Notes under the pieces: generated by a model | What the model was told of the DNA's origin: nothing | The model's input: only the letters and a program-made list of their open reading frames with translations | Database searches by the model: none | Shown here: positions 32,241 to 44,615 of the stretch, one piece after another | Layout of the letters: each line of letters begins with the position of its first letter | How positions within the stretch are numbered: the stretch's first letter is position 1 | Program-made: the position numbers and the translations under genes | Assembly: GCA_030248135.1 (NCBI GenBank) | Contig: JASANC010005440.1 | Coordinates: 248,001 to 312,000, forward strand | Origin: Theristus sp. LFF4_11 | Taxonomy: Eukaryota > Nematoda > Chromadorea > Monhysterida > Xyalidae | Length of the DNA: 64,000 nt | Direction: 5' to 3'

Positions 32241-35200
32241 CAACATCAACACAAACACGACCGCAATGACGACAAACGAAACTGTATGGCAAGTTGACCT
32301 GCATGAAGATTTCAATCGCTGCAAGTCTTCATTCTCAAAAGTTGAACAAAGGGCCAGAGTACGTATATCGCCCGAGCGGATATTTTTACGTGTACGGTAA
32401 CTAACGGTATTTGGTCTCGATACGACTTTTTGCCTTTTTTGGGCGCAGCTTTTCAGATTCAAATCGGTTTCGATAAGATGAATAGAGCACGTCATGAAAC
32501 ACTTTTTAACAATTTCGGTCACGAAAGCTGCATGGCGCTTTTCTCCAACTCTGTCGATGAATGCATTGTCCGCTCTAGTGTCTCTTCGTTGTACAATAAA
32601 CAGATGGCCCACAGAGTGCGGTAACAAAAACCGGAGGCCCAAAGTTTACGGTAACCGCCGTGTCTGGTCTCGACACGATCTTGCACCAAGACCATACTCT
32701 GTCGCTCACTATTTTCGCATTTCACTGCCTCTTGCTTGTGTTCTCTCTGTGTGCTCACAAACTTTGTCGCGTTCGTTGGCACCGCCGTTGCGTTTGCTTC
32801 GAGGGCTGGTGTCGTGAGCATGATCGGGGGCTCGGTGGGGGCTGGAGTCGTCGGCACGGTGCTGGGAGGCGGCGAGGATGTGGTTGTGGGCGGTTCTGGA
32901 AATAGTATTAAGTACGAATACCGTAAAGTCTTGCAGTTGAATATCAGGTTCCTCCCACTTATAAGACCCCCACCCAAAAGTGGGCGGAGTGTCACACGGC
33001 GGGAAACCAAAAAATTCAAAGTTTTAACTTGGTCAAAATCCCACCCCGTTTATAAGGCCCGGAATTCTTAATCTTCGCTTTATAAAACCTCTTCCCACTT
33101 ATAAGGTTGTCAGAAATTCTATTTTTTTCAGAAATTTTTGATTTTCAAATTTATATAAGGAGACCTTATATGCAAGACTTTACGGTAGGTGCATATTTTT
33201 AAACAAATTCGTTTGCTTTGGCTTTGTTAGCGTTCTTAGTGACAGTACGCACGTACTACCCGTATAGTCTTGCATGTGAGACCTCTCCCATTTATAAGAG
33301 GCCCAAAACTGAACGGACTCGACGGAGTGTAACATGGCGGGCCACACGACATTCCAAAAACGTTTTTATGAATGTGCAACAAATTCCAAATCAGTTTTAC
33401 CGATCGGGATTTGGCAAAGAAATTGCCGCTGCGAAGCACAACGAAGCCAATTTCCGTGTAAACGACGATCACTTCCCACTTCTGCATTGCGACATTGGTC
33501 ACGGTCTTCTGAGCTCTGCCGGCCAGCAATCCAAATGATCTCTCCAATCTAAACATTTGTTTCTTTGTGGCGAAATTGTGTGAAAGTCTTTAGTTATAAT
33601 AAAAAGATGGTGGGGTTTAACTTCGTATAAACAGGAAAGATATTTATAAAATCTTCGTGAAAACTTTCAAAATAGATTTCGATTGTCAAACCTCAAACTG
33701 CCCAGCTATTTTCTCCTCAAGTGTCTTGCTGTCTTTTTTCGCCTGCTCCAACAAAAATAATTGGCCATCTGGACCACCGGGAGGTAGTTTTTCTTTGCAG
33801 TAGGCACTCGCATTCGTCCATTCCATTTTACTTGCCACCTTGTAGACGCACACCAGTTTGGTAGAGTCAGGCTGAATGCAACAAAAACGATTTTCAAATT
33901 CAGAAATATTTGGCCAGAAGAATAGAGGGTGCGGGATCAAGGGCGGCCCACTCATTGGTAGCCCGACCCACTCATTGGTAGCCTGAAATTTGCGTCCGAT
34001 TCATGTGCTGATATATCAACGACTTTGGTCCGTGCAATTCCGCCTCATTAACGGGCAAAACGTTTATGTACGAAAAGGGTGTCTCATAAAAACAACATAG
34101 GAGCTACATGTAAAACCGCTAGTTTTCGAGTTTGTTCAAGCTGCAGGTAAACGCGATGTGAAATTCGAAGTGAAGCTGCGGATGTGAAATTCTAAGGTGA
34201 AACACTGTTCTCCATCAATCTTTTTACTCCACGAAAAACAGGACACTCCGACACTCCAGTAAAACTGCATGAACAACGATGAGCATGCGAAGACCCACAA
34301 AATTTCAAAAACGTTTACCATTTAACGTGTTGAACCTGAAACGTCATTTGAAAAGTTGAAGTATTGAGCACGGCAAGTGCAATGATCAATACTGCAAATG
34401 CAAGTGTGACAATAGTTCGTTTTTACAGTTTTATTCTAGCCTTTTCAATTTGATGAAGGTGTCACAGTTGTTGATAGGTGTCATGGTGTTCAAAATTTTA
34501 GACCCACGCATTGAAACAATCAGAACGAGCCGTACGAACGTACGGACTTGTTTTTAATCACGGTGTATTCCTATTGTCTGCTGTCCAATCATTAGATCAT
34601 ACCGTATTACCCCCAATAAACCCCCATGGGGGATTAACACGTCAGCGACTTTTAGGGGTGGGGTTTATTGGTGGGGGGGATTATTGGTGGGGGGGGGGGG
34701 TTTATTTACAAAAAATTCTAGGGGAGGGGGTTTGTTGAAAAATGGCAAAAAATACCTTGCATGGCAGGCAAGAAAGTCGCAGAAACTTCTACTTTTCACA
34801 GAGATTTCCTTTTGTAACAGCCTCTTGTAATGAAATTACCATTAACTCATCCCTTTGGGGCCTTTGGTAGCACAATTTCACCAATGTCACCGCATTCAGC
34901 CACTGAATTCGCTGGGTATGTGTTTCAAACAGGTTTCCAATTAACCCCCATGGGGGATTATTTGTGGGGGGGGGGATTATTCGGAAACTGGTCGGGGGTG
35001 GGGGTTTATTGGTGGGGGGGTTAATGGTGGGGGGGGGGTTTAATGGGGGTAATACGGTATGCAATGATTGAACACCGTAAAGCACAGTGGACAGCAAAAT
35101 CGAAATGATTTTTTTGGTTTTTAAAATTCAAACTTTTAAATTTTGTTTCGGGGACCGGTGCAACTAGAAATTTTTTGTTTGTTCGGGTCGCAATTGAGAG

Positions 35201-37444
35201 GGACACAAACAAATATGGAACGCAATCCATCGGGAACGCAAATGAGTGGATTGCTAATATTTGGACCACATGGATGAATGGACCGCAGTTGACCGCGCAC
35301 GATGCTTCATTCTCAGTGGAAGGACCGAACAAATAAACTTCTTTTAGTGTTAACACCGGTTGCACCTAAGAGTGGGGGGGGCCTAGTGCTACATGGGGTC
35401 AAAATCAAACTAAGGGTGCAGCGTTATTCTACTCAACAAGGAGCTTCAGTTTCACCCATAAACCATGCCTTGAAACTCTAGGGCGCGAAATAAACAAACA
35501 TAAACATAAAACGAAACAAATAAACAATAGGGCGCGAAATTGAAAAAACCTCGATTTTTTGCCGTTTTTTGCAAAGTGTACCATGTTGCAACGCATTTTT
35601 CTACCCAAGCGGATGTTTTTCAGAACCTGAAATAGTGTGCGTTTTGAAGATCTTGCGGAGCTCTACCAAGATATTAGCTCCGTCAAATCGGATCGTGTCC
35701 CTATTTTTTACTGTGAGCTACGCAAAATTACTTTTTTTTTGCATTTTCACACTTTTTCCTTACTTTTTCACAGTTTTTACCCAATTGGGTAAAATTGGGG
35801 TAAAAAGCACCAGTTTTAAAAAACCAAAAACAATTTCAACTTCAGCGGCGTAAATAATTCTCGAGGACAAATTAACATCAATTTACAAGTCTGGTTCAAA
35901 CACAAAAAAGAAAAACGTCAACAGAAAGACTACAGTGTAGATTTTTACCCATTTATAAGGGTTAATAATGGGTCAGTTGTAAAATTTGCCCACAGATATG
36001 GATTCGGCGCATTTGGGACCTTCTAGGAAGGGGTTTTAAAAATTGTCTTCAAACTTATTTATTACTATGAAACGAAAACGTCTGAAAACGGCAGAAAATC
36101 CATATTTTACCCATTTTTGGGTGAGAAAATGGTCCGTTACAAAATATAATAACGTATTCAAGTATAGCAGCAATAAAGCTATTAGAAAACAGTTTTTTAA
36201 ATAAAAATCCGCACTTAAAATTAGAAATTAAAACAAAAACCACTGGAAAACGCGAAAAAAGCGTTTTTGCCCAATTTTTGGGCAAAAAAATGCCCGGGGC
36301 AAAAATCTAAAATCAGATTCGAATTCAGCGATTTTGAAAACCTCCTGGAGAATTAAAAATTAAAATTAAAAGTTTTTTCTGAACTGATTTTTTTCACTAT
36401 GAAACGAAAACATATGAAAAAAGCAAAAAATCAACATTTTACCCATTTTTTGGGTGAGCAAGCGGTCAGTTGCAAAATATAAAAACTGATTCAAGTACAA
36501 CGGTTGTAAAGCTACATCAGAAATAGTTTTTTTAATAAAATCCACGCATAAAATTAAAACATTAAAACAAAAAACACTGAAAAACGCAAAAAATGCGTTT
36601 TTGCCCAATTTTGGGGCAAAATATTCCCGGTGCAAAAATCTAAGGTCAGATTCAAATTCAGCGACCTTGAAAACCCCTGTTTGACACAAAAGTCAGGGTC
36701 AGAAACTGTTTTGTCATTGCATGAAAATAAAAGTAAGGAAAAAGTGTGAAAAATGCAAAAAAAGTAATTTTGCGTAGCTCACAGTGAAAAATAGGGACAC
36801 GATCCGATTTGACGGAGCTAATATCTTGGTAGAGCTCCGCAAGATCTTCGAAACGCACACTATTTCAGGTTCTGAAAAACATCCGCTTGGGTAGAAAAAT
36901 GCGTTGCAACATGGTACACTTTGCAAAAAACGGCAAAAAATCGAGTTTTTTTTTAATTTCGCGCCCTATAGCGGCCGCTATAGGGAGTTTCAAGGCATGG
37001 TTTATGGGTGAAACTGAAGCTCCTTGTTGAGTAGAATAACGCTGCACCATTAGTTTGATTTTGACCCCGTGTAGCAGCACTTCAGTACTAGGCCCCCCCA
37101 CTCTTAGGTGCAACCGGTGTTAAGACCTCGTCCTTTCCACTGAACAATAGAACCAGTTTTGATTACGTTCCTTTGGTCAGCTTGCAGCTTCTTCGGCTGC
37201 TTCCCATCCTTATTTTTTTTACCGAGTTAAGAATTGAAAAATCAGCACGCATTTCCCTCCCTCACCTGCTCATAATGGCCAACTGGAGTGGTGTCGCCTT
37301 TGGCTTTGCCGCAGAGCTCTGAAAAACATTGATGGTCGTTATGACTATGATTAATGTAAAAACAAACAACGCAAATTTACCGTCAATTTCGGCAGTCACG
37401 CAACTTTGCAGCAGCATGGCAAGACACAGCGCAATGTGGAACAT
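32217..37444 (-). CDS. Gene C: C-type-lectin-like protein with mucin-like stalk and GPI-type C-terminus
   Basis: Six exons, phases matching genes D, E and F: 37381-37444 (signal peptide MFHIALCLAMLLQSCVTA), 37266-37318 (ELCGKAKGDTTPVGHYEQ), 33692-33871 and 33401-33548 (lectin-like domain), 32763-32895 (stalk) and 32217-32298 (terminal hydrophobic segment); 219 aa. The domain shows VCVYKV, a WTNASAYCKEK block, then GNWLRCASQRQFLCQIP, the usual spacing of CTLD cysteines, but no EPN/QPD plus WND calcium-site motifs, so sugar binding is uncertain. The stalk begins EPPTTTSSPPPSTVPTTPAP and is O-glycosylation-like, with an NAT sequon. The last segment STCHTVSFVVIAVVFVLMLI ends NVLVI-stop with no basic tail. 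Intron 2 is 3.4 kb and holds two transposons. The family is most divergent here. Confidence 0.8.
32921..33185. mobile_element. TA-flanked MITE, CCGTAAAGTCTTGCA family, copy 2
   Basis: TA on both sides (32919-32920, 33186-33187), termini CCGTAAAGTCTTGCA and TGCAAGACTTTACGG. It is in the reverse internal orientation to copy 1 and lies in a gene C intron, 25 bp upstream of the stalk exon acceptor. Confidence 0.88.
34602..35057. mobile_element. TA-flanked MITE, CCGTATTACCCCC family, copy 1
   Basis: TA at 34600-34601 and 35058-35059. Termini CCGTATTACCCCCAATAAAC and the inverted GTTTAATGGGGGTAATACGG, plus inner CCCCCATGGGGG palindromes. It lies in gene C intron 2. No ORF of note. Confidence 0.88.
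35354..37119. mobile_element. TTAA-flanked element with about 400-bp inverted repeats
   Basis: TTAA lies at 35350-35353 and 37120-37123. Ends CACCGGTTGCACCTAAGAG and the exact complement; the inverted arms are nearly identical for about 400 bp, differing by short indels, including a GCGGCCGC-centred insertion in the right arm. The centre has diverged repeats around ACCCATTTTTGGGTGA. No transposase is seen. The TTAA target points to a piggyBac-like mobiliser. It sits in gene C intron 2. A second copy starts at 63524. Confidence 0.88.
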
Positions 37445-37618
37445 TGTGCAACAACAGCAGAACGTTTTTTTTTTGGATGGTGGACAAAAAGGGAAGATGG
37501 ATTATTGGGGGTGAGGATGATGAGTTTGTTTTCAAGACTTGGTCGCAGTTGAGGAATCGTGTAAAATCCAGATGAAAAATGCTGGAATGAACAGGCGAAG
37601 TTCACTTTTCTTCAAATA

Positions 37619-39022
37619 TCTACTATACTAAAAAAATACTTTGTCTGTCTGTCTGTCTGTCCGTCCAACTTTTTGCTACTTAAGGTAGCGAAATCAAAAT
37701 GTTGCTATCACTTTTTAACAATTTTTCTATGCGAATCATTTTCTCTCTTTTGGTTTTCAACAACGAGTCATCATGATTCATTCAGTTCTGTCATCAACGT
37801 TCCGTCGCAATGATCAGCTTGGTTAGTGGTGATATAAAGAGATAACGATCGATTGTGTAGATGGTAAAAACGAGTGTTAAGAAAACGATTGGTAACTTTG
37901 AAGCAGTTGATTTTTTAAAAGACGCATTTCACTGAAACAGTGGCGCATGAAAAGAAAAAAATTTAAACTGGCATTTTTTGAGATTATTTTGTTGCTCCAA
38001 AGAAGCCGTTATCTCACAAAATGGACGGCACATCCGATTACGATCGATAGCAAGAACTGGAAAAACGGGTCTCCCAATAAAACAAATTTGCTACTTTGAA
38101 AAACCAACAGAAACGAAATCGGCTTTTGAATGTTTTTTTCACACAAAAGTGGCTTTCCTATGAATAATAATTGAATCCCATATTTTTTCTTCACCAAACA
38201 CACGGGTAACGTTGATGCGGAACATTCGATCAAAGCAAAATGAAACAGGTCATGAAGATCGAATGTGAGAGCACCAAGCAAACAACAGTTTTTTTACAAG
38301 ATTTTAAGTAAAATTCTGTGATTTTCAAAAAGCAAAATTGAGGTAAACACATTTGCAATTTTGAAACAGCAGAAACTGAAATCATATTGTTTGAAAAAGC
38401 GTTTTTGTGCAAAAGCGTGCTTACATAATAAAAACTATATAAAACACAAATGGGATTGTGCAAATAAACGGGTATCGATTCCGGCCAGTTCTGTAAAATA
38501 AAAACAAACGGGCTTCTGGGTCAAACTTAGCGACAGGTCAAACAATCAAGTCACGTTTGTACAATTTCAGTCAACCAGAAAAAGTCGAACGGAAACGACT
38601 TGCCTTTAACCGAGTTTAACTTAACTAACCGAGAACAAACCGTAGCAGCAAATTCAATTAGTTTAGAATAAAATTTTCTCAACGATTGCAAAATCAGCGA
38701 CACAGAGTTATAAAAGAATCATTTTTGACATAGAATTGACACCGAATCGAAAAGCTTGAAAACAAACAAACATTTGAAATGGTTGAAAAGCACTTTTAAA
38801 AATCGAACGGGTTCTCGAGATAACAATAAAAGCGGAACGCTTGCCCCAAACAATAAACGCTATCAATGAATTTAAACGCATGAAAGCTTTGGTTAAAAAA
38901 TCAACACGTTTCCAGTTCCAGGAAAACAGGAGCAAATAAATGTCGATAAACCTGCGGGTGCACCTTGCTGTTAACAAAATCGCAAACATTTACCCGGGCC
39001 GTAGGCACGGGTCAACTGCTAG
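37619..39022 (+). mobile_element. Non-autonomous Helitron, third family
   Basis: 5' end TCTACTATACTAAAAAAATA preceded by A, then a TGTC repeat; 3' end ...CAACTGCTAG followed by T, with hairpin GGGCC-GTA-GGCACGGG just upstream. The 3' end resembles copies 1 and 2, but the interior is unrelated. It ends 174 bp from the gene C start codon (upstream side). Several ORFs up to 93 aa have no recognisable similarity. Confidence 0.82.
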
Positions 39023-39776
39023 TATACCTAATTAGCACACAATTACCGTAGCCGTATAGCCTTTTTCTCCCACAGGTTCCCCAAGAAGCACACGGTTTAT
39101 GTTTGAGTTCTATAAAACTAACTTTTGGGTCGCAACTTACCTGCCATTACAAATTCGACAACCAAGAACACTAGATTTACAGGTCTGGAGAACTTCTGTT
39201 TTTAACTGAAGAGCAAACGAGGGTTTGTGATCTTACACGGAGCGAGTTACCGCCCAATATATCCCTCCTGGTTTGTTGCCATTTGTAGATAAAGTCCTAG
39301 CCTGAAGCCTCATGACGCAGTAATGTTGCACATGCAGTCAAACAAACACGCAGAAACACACATACGCCGCAGTAATATTATGTTTGTGTGCCTGTGCGTG
39401 CGACATTGTGTGCCAACAGAAAGGGCAGAGTAGAACTGAGCGACCGTGACAAGGAAAATGAATGATTATGGGTCACTGGTGGCCGAAAAACCTGGAACAA
39501 ATCGAAAGTTTATTTCAACAGCAATTTATGAGCACCAAAAACAGAAACACCACGTCGACAAAAAGGGGCACGAGGGGCAGTGAAAAAAAGTTGACGGTGA
39601 ATCGACAGCTTAAACGGTAATGTGAAGCTCAAGGTTCCGTTCTGTCAAGATCTGGACGGAAAACGCGACTTTTTACTGAAAAACAACAAACTCATTGATC
39701 TGCACTTCCTAATTGGCGTCTTCGCCTTTATAATGACGTACTACAAAATTCCACGTTTTCTCAAGTTTTTTTGTTA
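39023..39776. other. Non-coding stretch
   Basis: Between the Helitron end and a MITE. No gene or clear repeat recognised. Confidence 0.45.
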
Positions 39777-40209
39777 CCGTATTACCCCCAATAAACCCCC
39801 ATGGGGGATTAATACGTCAGCGACTTTTAGGGGAAGATTTACTGGTGGGGTGGGGGGGGGGCTTTATTCACAAATTCTAGGGGTGGGGTTTATTGAAAAA
39901 TGGCAAAAATACCTTGCATGGCAGGCAAGAAAGTCGCAGAAACTTCTACTCTACATAGAAATTTCCTTTTACAACAGCCTTTTGTAATGAAATTACCATT
40001 AACTCATCCATTTGGGGCCTTTGGTAGCACAATTTCATCATTTTCACTGCAACCAGCCACTGAATTCGCTGGGTATGTGTTTCAAACAGGTTTCCAATAA
40101 TCCCCCATGGGGGATTATTTGTGGGGGGATTATTCGGAAACTTGTCGTGGGGGTGGGGGTTTATTGGTGGGGGGGATTGATGGTGGGGGGTTTAATGGGG
40201 GTAATACGG
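39777..40209. mobile_element. TA-flanked MITE, CCGTATTACCCCC family, copy 2
   Basis: TA at 39775-39776 and 40210-40211. Same termini and inner palindromes as 34602-35057. It ends 51 bp beyond the stop codon of gene D. Confidence 0.88.
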
Positions 40210-40260
40210 TATTTTCTCGGCTAAATAAAATCGCCCTATTGCAAGACCATTCGGTATCAC

Positions 40261-43200
40261 TTATATCACTGAGAGGATTACCATCATCACCACGACCACG
40301 ACCGCAATAACGACAAACGAAGCCGTATGGCACGTTGACCTGCATGAAGTTTTCTATTGCTGCAAGTCTTCATTCTCAAAAGTTGAACAAAGGGTCAGAG
40401 TAAAGGGTGAGCCAAAAAGGTTCCAACTTCAAAAATGCTCTCACTGGCTTGTGCTGAGATGTTGGAACAATTCGGGAAGCTTTTTCTGGTCTAAATTTTT
40501 ATTGGTTTACACGTTTCAGTTCAGTTTAACAGTGCAAATTTCAAAAAATTGCAATTTTTGACACAAAAATGTTTATCGATAATCTGGATTTTTTACTGCA
40601 GAAAACAATCAGACTGCTATGGTGAAAACATCAGAGTGTCAAATTGTTGCAACTGAAAAAAAGAAAAACAACGTGCATTTGAAGTGATAAATTTGCATCT
40701 GTTTTGAGCAGAACCGCTCACACACACTCAGACTCAGACTCGAAGTGAAACATCAGAGTTATCAAAGACTGCTCAAATGCGATTGGGCCTTCGGTACTTT
40801 CAAGCTACTATGTGCGTATTGCTTTTTTTTATTTTTTGTGTTGTAAACACTCGGGTTGTCACCAACGTTCATCGTTTGGTATTTGTTACCGCTAAATCAA
40901 CCGTCTGGATTTCACAACATTTGTCGATTTTTTTCATGTTTTTCAGATATTCTGCTGCAGTGAGTGATAAAGACAATGTACCCAAACCAAAATGTGTTCA
41001 GAAAAACTTCCCAACGTGTTCTAATAGTGTTTCAAATTCTAGATCGAAACATCTCAGAACAAGGCAGTGCGAGCATTTGAAGTTGGATTGGAATCTTTTT
41101 TTAGCTCACCCTGTATATGGCACGAGCGGAGATTTTCAAGTTTTATGTAACACGTCTTATCACATTGGAGTTGAGAAACATGACGTCATTTTGAGCGACA
41201 ATCAATGTCGGCCATATGAAGCAACTGTTTTTCAAATTTTAACTGCCAAACACTGAGGGCAGACAGTGCACGGTAACAACGGTATTTGGTCTACTCGATA
41301 CCACTTACTTTGCATCGAGACCGTTCTTCTACGTACAAGTAGAGTCAGAGGTTTACAGCGCATTACACTGCACGTTGCTGAGTGTTCTCTTGGCGCTCAC
41401 AAATTTAGGGCACAGTTTTCAGATTCAAATCGCATTCGATAAGATAAATAGAGCATGCCATGAAGCATTTTTTGACAATGTCGGTCATGATGAAAGCTTC
41501 ATGGCACCTCTCTCCAACTGCAGCGGTTTTACACCACACAGAAAAAGCGACATTCTGAGAGAGAACTTCAATGTCGACGATTGCATTGCCCCGCCCCATT
41601 GGTTTTTGTTTTGTACAGTCAAGTGCCACTGATGGACCACAGAGTGGGGTAACAAAAACCGGAGGCCCAAAGTTTACGGTAACCGCCTTGTCTGGTCTCG
41701 ACACGATCTTGCACCAAGACCGTACTCTGTCGCTCACTATTTTCTCATTTCACTGCCTCTTGCTTGCGTTTTCTCTGTGTGCTCACAAACTTTGTCGCGT
41801 TCGTTGGCACCGCCGTTTTGTTTGCCTCGAGGGCTGGCGTCGTGAGCATGATCGGGGGCTCGGTGGGGGCTGGAGTCGTCGGCACGGTGCTGGGAGGCGG
41901 CGAGGATGTGGTTGTGGGCGGTTCTGGAAATATTATTAAGTACGAATATGTGCATATTTTTAAGCAGAATCGTTTGCTTTGACTTTTTTAGCGTTCTTAG
42001 TGACAGTACGCACATACTACCCGTATAGTCTTGCATGTGAGATCTCTCCCATTTATCATATAAGACGCACAAAACTGAACGGACTCAACGGAGTGTAACA
42101 TGGCGAGACGCAGGAAAAAAAACAAAAAAAAATCAAATTTTGCCTTTGTCAAATTTTCACCTGGGGATTGCAGTGGGCTGGAGAAGATCGATCCAGTAAG
42201 GGCCCCAATATTCATTTTATGAGTCCTCCTCCCACTAATAAAAACGTTACACAAAATTACACTCTTCATTTTTTTGGTTTGATTTCAATTTGCGCCTTGT
42301 TTATGCATACCGGTATGCAAGACGTTACGGTATGATCTTTTCACACCAATTTCAAATTCTCAGTAATTTTTTTAAAGCTTTCAACCATATTACCCAGCGT
42401 TATTTGACAAATAATGTTCTGTGGTGTAGAACACTGCGTCGTTCCACCACGAAACGTCCCTTCTGAAGTTAGAACCGCCTCTGGGCAATTGCCATCTTTT
42501 TTTTCACCATCAGACCACAAAATCGTGCCACCCTGTGAGTGTAGAAAAATTTTGAAAACCACTATGAAGAGCGTTTTTTGTGACACTATAGTGTACCTGT
42601 GAAAACGTCCCGACCGAACTTTAGAACCTGCGAAAAGTTTTTATCCGAAAACATTGCACTTGGTTTCACCACGTACAATTAATTGCCAATTACATGCAAC
42701 TCTTCCAGCTGTACCGTATACCAAAGTTTTGCATGTATTCTGCGAAAATAGTGGCAGGTTGGAATTGGAATTTACAACATACTTTACATAGTGCTTTGGA
42801 ATTTACAATGATTTTGAACCTTTTACTTTTTACTTTGCTACACTGAACAGGCGGCAGCTTCTGCATGAATAACGAAGTGAATCGCTGTGAAGGGCGCGTT
42901 TTCAGGTTCGGCTACAGATATACAGAATGCTGCAAGCGGGTGAAGGTTGCCAAAAAAATTGGACCCGTGGCGAAAGTTGTCCTTTTCCACAGTTCAGAGC
43001 AATTTTACATACCTCACCCATTTTATTGAAACTGTTTCTACTCTTACTTTTACCCATTTCCTTTTTGGTTCAATGAATATAGGCATTATGGCCATACCAT
43101 ATCAAGGATTCAAACGCAAACGGTTCCATTCCAATTCCAACCAAATATGCGCACATCACTGGATAGCTTTGGAAAAATCTAAAAATTCGCACGGGTGCAT

Positions 43201-44336
43201 ACCAAACACTAACTTTTAGCTTGTTAGCAAGTACCGCCACAAGCGTTTGCGTGCTGCTGATCTTCACACCTTCTGCCTGTTTCAGCGAGAACAAACTGCC
43301 TTTTCGATCATTTCGCTGCAGATTCTTTTCGCAGTAGCCTTTTGCCTCTTCCCAGCTCGCCTTACCGTTCACCTTGTAAAAGCACCGTGTTTCGCCCGTA
43401 CCAAGCTGAATTCAACCAAACGGCTCAATTAGCTGAATTTGTTTAATTTCTATTTCTTTTTCGAGTCTGTTCTCATGCCAGTCCCCGAATCCCCTCCTAA
43501 CAAACAAACCTATTCTCAATCCTGTTTCAAATCCTAGTCCTTTTTCTCAATTCTGTTCCCAAATCCCAGTTCCATTTCTATTCCTATTTTAGTCAACGAA
43601 AACTGCTCCAATGAACTGCCACGGAATCATCGATTTTGTGTCTCAGCAGTGCTGTGCGAACAAAAAAGAAGCAATTTTTTCGGTAAGCTAGCGCTTCATA
43701 CAAGTAAAAACAAAAAACATCTTTCGGAAAATATGATAGGTAATTGGATTCAGAATGGGACTGGGAATAAATAGGATTAGAATTAGAAGTAGGGTTGGGA
43801 AGGATTATGATTCGAAATATTCGATTCGATTGAGAGGACTCGGACTTCTAGTGGCGTAAGAATGGCATGGGGTATGGATTTATTTTTTTTGCGTTACGTC
43901 TGTAAGGACTAGCCTTTAACAGTTTTGCAGCTTCAGCTGATGAAAACCACTGCAATAAAAATAAACTTGAAACAATAATGTCCAGTGTCCTGTCCGCTTA
44001 GGTGTCCTTCACGGTGTGTTTGTCCCCCGGAAACAAGTGTAAAAATGTCGATTTTATTTCACCGGACTGGGACACCACGCGGAACACCCTGGCGGGCAGA
44101 ACACGGCACTTTTTAGCGTCGTTAGTTTTTTTAGTGTTTCTGACCTCATAATCGTAAAGGTTGGTGATGTTGATGAGCTCAGATGTTGCCGTGATAGGAG
44201 CCTGGCAGATATGATCTGCAAAGCGAAATTGATTTGTTCAACATTTTGCGGGATTAAAAGCAAAAAAGAGAAGTTTACCTGTCGTTTCACCAATCTGCAC
44301 GAAGGCAATGAGCATCAGCCAAATCGACCACATCAT
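40261..44336 (-). CDS. Gene D: C-type-lectin-like protein with mucin-like stalk and GPI-type C-terminus
   Basis: Exons: 44279-44336 (signal peptide MMWSIWLMLIAFVQIG), 44145-44215 (HICQAPITATSELINITNLY, with two N-glycosylation sequons), 43214-43405 (ETRCFYKVNGKASWEEAKGY, then CEK), 42394-42532 (ILWSDGEKKDGNCPEAV ... CSTPQNIICQITL), 41791-41923 (Pro/Thr stalk ending PTNATK) and 40261-40339 (TASFVVIAVVVVMMVILSVI-stop). All phases join, giving 223 aa. The domain has the CTLD framework (Cys, W..A..YC, WSDG, C...C) but lacks EPN/QPD and WND, so calcium-dependent sugar binding is not predicted with confidence. The last intron (1.45 kb) contains a 711-bp transposon. Likely a GPI-anchored surface protein; ligand unknown. 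Confidence 0.85.
40403..41113. mobile_element. TA-flanked element, AGGGTGAGC termini, in gene D intron
   Basis: TA at 40401-40402 and 41114-41115. Left AAGGGTGAGCCAAAAAGGTT and right AGCTCACCCTG are inverted, and an inner CAACTTCAAAAATGCTC block is also mirrored. A plus-strand ORF from 40777 runs out of the element and shows no transposase signature. Tc1/mariner-type by target. Confidence 0.75.
42020..42330. mobile_element. Diverged MITE in gene D intron, shared with gene E
   Basis: TA-flanked; left CCCGTATAGTCTTGCATGTG and right GGTATGCAAGACGTTACGG, a diverged relative of the CCGTAAAGTCTTGCA family. The same insertion is at 46055-46348 in gene E, so it predates the D/E duplication. Only the left part is recognisable in gene C (33258 onward), and it is absent from gene F. 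Confidence 0.65.
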
Positions 44337-44615
44337 GCAACAGCAGATCTTGACTGTGGCCAGTTGAAATAAAAAAAGGCCTGATGAATGGGGGATGATG
44401 ATTTGGTCTTGTTGTTTTTGTGCTGGCGGTTGTTGGGATTGTTTGGCGGTGGTGGGCGATCCGATATGTAAGGAAAACGAAAGTGAAAAACGTAGAGAAT
44501 GAACAGTTTGAGCCCAATGCTTTTCTATTATAAGCCTTAATGATTCAGTGTCCTTGACCGGTTTGAGAAATCCGAAAGTGAATCCAAAACTATTTCAAAG
44601 CCATTATTTCAAAAA

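Noticed and set aside
35100..35353. Minus-strand Cys-containing frame (SNPLICVPDGLRSIFVCVPL, then NCDPNK) next to the TTAA element
   Set aside because: Looks protein-like, but has a stop upstream, no family match and no phase-compatible splice sites; could be an old exon in gene C intron 2.
40777..41256. 159-aa plus-strand ORF with a hydrophobic start
   Set aside because: It straddles the edge of a TA-flanked transposon in a gene D intron; no transposase or other family signature, so probably chance.
42597..42627. Possible extra 31-nt exon (VLKFGRDVFT) between the lectin exons of gene D (also in E)
   Set aside because: It has good splice-like borders, but including it shifts the next exon into a stop unless another acceptor is used; genes C and F join the two lectin exons directly in phase 0.
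42860..43060. Plus-strand ORF with a Cys-rich start (FCMNNEVNRCEGRVFRFGYR), conserved between genes D and E
   Set aside because: Lies antisense in an intron; D/E identity is explained by recent duplication, and it is absent from C and F.
44287..44517. 76-aa ORF overlapping the first exon of gene D in another frame
   Set aside because: Shadow of the true signal-peptide exon, which is in the frame conserved among genes D, E and F.
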